Assembly: GCA_002336485.1 (NCBI GenBank) | Contig: DDCZ01000055.1 | Location: forward strand, 12,134 to 76,133 | DNA length: 64,000 nt | Direction: 5' to 3' | Source: Flavobacteriales bacterium UBA1993 | GTDB taxonomy: Bacteria; Bacteroidota; Bacteroidia; Flavobacteriales_G; Salibacteraceae | In this document: positions 62,685 through 64,000 of the stretch, piece by piece | Position numbering within the stretch: the stretch's first letter is position 1 | Layout: the number at the start of each line of letters is the position of its first letter | Translations under genes and position numbers: made by a program | The notes under the pieces: model-generated | Seen by the model: only the letters and a program-made list of their open reading frames with translations | Told to the model about the DNA's origin: nothing | Database searches by the model: none

Positions 62685-62710
62685 AGATGCTGCCGCATCT
62701 GTGATTTTTT
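62685..62710 (+). terminator. Terminator of the lipocalin-like gene
   Basis: AGATGC (62685-62690) - TGCC - GCATCT (62695-62700) followed by GTGATTTTTT. A short but clean intrinsic terminator directly after the gene's stop codon. Confidence 0.65.
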
Positions 62711-62737
62711 ATGTCCAAATCTCCTTAAGTAAAAACG

Positions 62738-62947
62738 CTAGGATTAGCTTGCCCGCTCCGCGTGCGTCGCTGGTCCTTTTTGGGGGACAGCCCAAGAAAA
62801 AATGGATGCACATGCATCCTACTTTTTATACCCTAAACTTTATAAATCAAATCCACTAGGATTAGCTTGCTCCCTCCAGGAGCTGCGCTGGTCCTTCTTG
62901 GGGGACAGCCCAAGCAAAAATGGATGCATATGCATCCTACTTTTTTT
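62738..62947. repeat. Two-unit tandem repeat with palindromic ends (period 118 bp)
   Basis: Units start at 62738 and 62856. Each reads CTAGGATTAGCTTG, then a CTCC-rich part, GCTGGTCC and GGGGGACAGCCCAAG, and then an A-run followed by a palindrome: GGATGCA-CA-TGCATCC (62804-62819) in the first unit and the perfect GGATGCATATGCATCC (62922-62937) in the second. Each palindrome is flanked by A-run and T-run, so it could also act as a terminator. No credible ORF. Together with 62948-63028, this is the only stretch over 300 bp without a gene. Confidence 0.75.
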
Positions 62948-62992
62948 ATGCCCAAAACTCATTTCGAGCAAGCTCGATGACTTTTGGGCATA
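62947..62992. repeat. Long hairpin at the end of the tandem repeat
   Basis: TATGCCCAAAA (62947-62957) and TTTTGGGCATA (62982-62992) are perfect inverted arms. An inner TCGAG/CTCGA stem (62964-62968 with 62973-62977) closes on CAAG. The hairpin lies between the repeat units and the tRNA-Gln terminator. Confidence 0.6.
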
Positions 62993-63024
62993 AAAAAATC
63001 CCGAGCTTTCACTCGGGATTTTTG
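62993..63024 (-). terminator. Terminator of tRNA-Gln
   Basis: On the minus strand ATCCCGAG-TGAAAG-CTCGGGAT is followed by a run of Ts (62993-62998 as A on plus). It begins 5 bp past the tRNA 3' end. The plus-strand side also ends in five Ts, so it can act both ways. Confidence 0.82.
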
Positions 63025-63028
63025 CTTG

Positions 63029-63100
63029 TTGCCCGACTAGGACTCGAACCTAGACTGACGGTACCAAAAACCGCTGTCCTGCCAATTAGACGATCGGGCA
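63029..63100 (-). tRNA. tRNA-Gln (anticodon TTG)
   Basis: Minus-strand cloverleaf. Acceptor TGCCCGA/TCGGGCA, discriminator A at 63029, D-arm with GTCTAATTGGCAGGAC, anticodon stem GCGGT/ACCGT with loop TTTTGGT giving TTG, T-arm CTAGG-TTCGAGT-CCTAG. CCA is not encoded. A TACTTTCG element 20 bp upstream (63121-63128, minus) may be its -7 box. Confidence 0.93.
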
Positions 63101-63179
63101 TCCTTCCTTAAAAAGGGCTACGAAAGTAAAAAGATTTCGATTTTGTGGTAATGAAATAATTAATCCTCAATTTGCACGG

Positions 63180-63797
63180 GTGCCGTACTTAAAACACATA
63201 CCGGAAATCATTAAACCATTCGCTAAACATCTGATATTCAATATATCCAACGCGAGCAATGAAATCTATCTCACTTTTGATGATGGTCCGCACCCAACAA
63301 TTACGCCTTGGGTCTTAGATAAACTTGACGCATATTCTGCCCGCGGCACATTTTTTCTCGTAGGTGAAAACGCCCAGAAATACCCGGAATTGGTCAAGGA
63401 GATTATTCGGCGTGGTCATCAAATTGGAAATCATAGCCAGAATCACCTTGATGGCTGGAAGACGTCTCTGGATAAATATGTGCAGAATGTGGAGGAGTGC
63501 AACCAGCATTTGGCTACGACGCTATTCAGGCCGCCTTACGGCCAAATAACCCTAAGTCAGGCAAACAACCTTAAGTCAGGGTATAAACTCATCATGTGGA
63601 GTGATTTGAGTGCAGATTTCGACCCCTCCGTTTCAGTAGAAAAAGTCATTCAACACGCGACACACAAAACGGAATCGGGTAGTATTATCGTGTTCCATGA
63701 TAGCGACAAGGCCTGGCCTAGACTAAAAGACGCCTTGGAGCCATGTCTTGAGTACTATCAAGAGAAGGGATATAATATGGAGGCGATTAACCTCTAA
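63180..63797 (+). CDS. Polysaccharide deacetylase family (NodB-domain) enzyme
   Basis: 205 residues with a GTG start (PYLKHIPEIIKPFAKHLIF). NodB motifs: catalytic Asp and metal Asp in LTFDDGPHP, metal His in GHQIGNHSQNHL, FRPPYG, and FHDSDKAWP. It removes acetyl groups from N-acetylated sugars in peptidoglycan or exopolysaccharide. No signal peptide is visible, but similar short forms are membrane-associated. Its 3' end overlaps the convergent rhodanese gene by 4 bp. Confidence 0.9.
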   Translation: MPYLKHIPEIIKPFAKHLIFNISNASNEIYLTFDDGPHPTITPWVLDKLDAYSARGTFFLVGENAQKYPELVKEIIRRGHQIGNHSQNHLDGWKTSLDKYVQNVEECNQHLATTLFRPPYGQITLSQANNLKSGYKLIMWSDLSADFDPSVSVEKVIQHATHKTESGSIIVFHDSDKAWPRLKDALEPCLEYYQEKGYNMEAINL

Positions 63798-64000
63798 GCC
63801 AACTCCGGTAAATTCAACGCCACCTTCGTTTCTTTGATTACGTCAAATCCACCCACTAGATCGATCGTGCCCTTAACTCCTTTGGATTGCAAAATACTCG
63901 CTGCAATAACTGAACGATATCCACCCTTACAGTGGATGGCATAGGTTTTAGTCATATCTATTTCTCCAAGCAGATCCACAAAAAAGTCTAGCGGTACATT
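63794..64000 (-). CDS. Rhodanese-domain protein, 5' part beyond the window
   Basis: The frame is open through the right edge (NVPLDFFVDLLG...), so the start is outside. The visible 68 residues end a rhodanese domain: active-site Cys in HCKGGYRSVIAASIL and the closing GGFDVIKETK. The 'HC-GGYRS--AASIL' form is the one found at the C-terminus of MBL-fold hydrolase-rhodanese fusions in Bacteroidota, so the full gene is probably such a persulfide-handling enzyme. Inference; a stand-alone rhodanese is the alternative. Confidence 0.75.
   Translation of the reverse strand, partial: NVPLDFFVDLLGEIDMTKTYAIHCKGGYRSVIAASILQSKGVKGTIDLVGGFDVIKETKVALNLPELA

Noticed and set aside
62802..63111. Two 63-residue frames starting MDAHASYF and MDAYASYF
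   Set aside because: Both begin in the GGATGCA palindromes of the tandem repeat and the second runs into tRNA-Gln; the similarity comes from the DNA repeat.

Overview
The window comes from a Bacteroidota chromosome, most likely a flavobacterial lineage, perhaps a marine one. The grounds are nine predicted secreted proteins with type IX secretion (T9SS) C-terminal sorting domains, SprB-type repeats, TonB-dependent receptors with a carboxypeptidase-regulatory N-domain, HYC_CC_PP and MbnP family proteins, the acpP-fabF-rnc-pyk gene order, and promoter-like TAnnTTTG / TTTG elements instead of E. coli-type boxes. Several genes start with TTG or GTG and recognisable Shine-Dalgarno sequences are rare. 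I see no phage, insertion sequence, CRISPR array or rRNA. Genus cannot be assigned from this sequence.

Layout. 0.3-8.3 kb: an ABC-F ATPase, a large TonB receptor, a SprB-repeat T9SS protein and two tRNA-Val genes, with a dispersed repeat between. 8.3-20.2 kb: a cyclic-nucleotide-domain Na+/H+ antiporter, purN, an iodotyrosine-deiodinase-like flavoprotein, then the housekeeping run acpP-fabF-rnc-(IPExxxVDY-like)-pyk followed by a T9SS protein, a lipoprotein, a VOC protein and a glycosyltransferase. 20.2-27.6 kb: two RDD membrane proteins and the overlapping operon SpoIIM-DUF4129-DUF4350-MoxR-DUF58. 27.6-29.5 kb: an ECF sigma factor with a co-transcribed single-pass membrane protein.

29.5-42.6 kb reads as a metal, probably copper, island. 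It holds a small CxxxC membrane protein, a His/Met-rich lipoprotein, and a same-strand run MbnP / di-haem peroxidase / di-haem peroxidase / MbnP in which both MbnP proteins carry T9SS tags. Next come an NHL-like T9SS protein, an HYC_CC_PP protein, two small genes of unknown role and a lipid kinase, then a TonB receptor, an HMA-domain protein and a second HYC_CC_PP protein. By family precedent (MbnP/MbnH, CorA/CorB) the di-haem enzymes would oxidise a tryptophan of the MbnP partner to make a copper site. Here the partner appears to be sent to the cell surface by T9SS. This is the most interesting locus of the window.

42.7-50.1 kb: GTPases Der and Era flank a T9SS protein and a second ECF sigma unit whose partner seems to join an anti-sigma-like inner-membrane segment to an outer-membrane barrel. 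50.1-59.3 kb: phenylacetate degradation genes (paaJ, paaI, paaH, paaG-like, paaD, paaC) split by a T9SS type B protein, dacB and an EGF-like lipoprotein; paaA, paaB and paaE are not in the window. 59.4-64 kb: two paralogous small T9SS proteins, a prohibitin-like protein, a lipoprotein, a palindrome-rich tandem repeat, tRNA-Gln, a polysaccharide deacetylase and a rhodanese-domain gene cut by the window edge.
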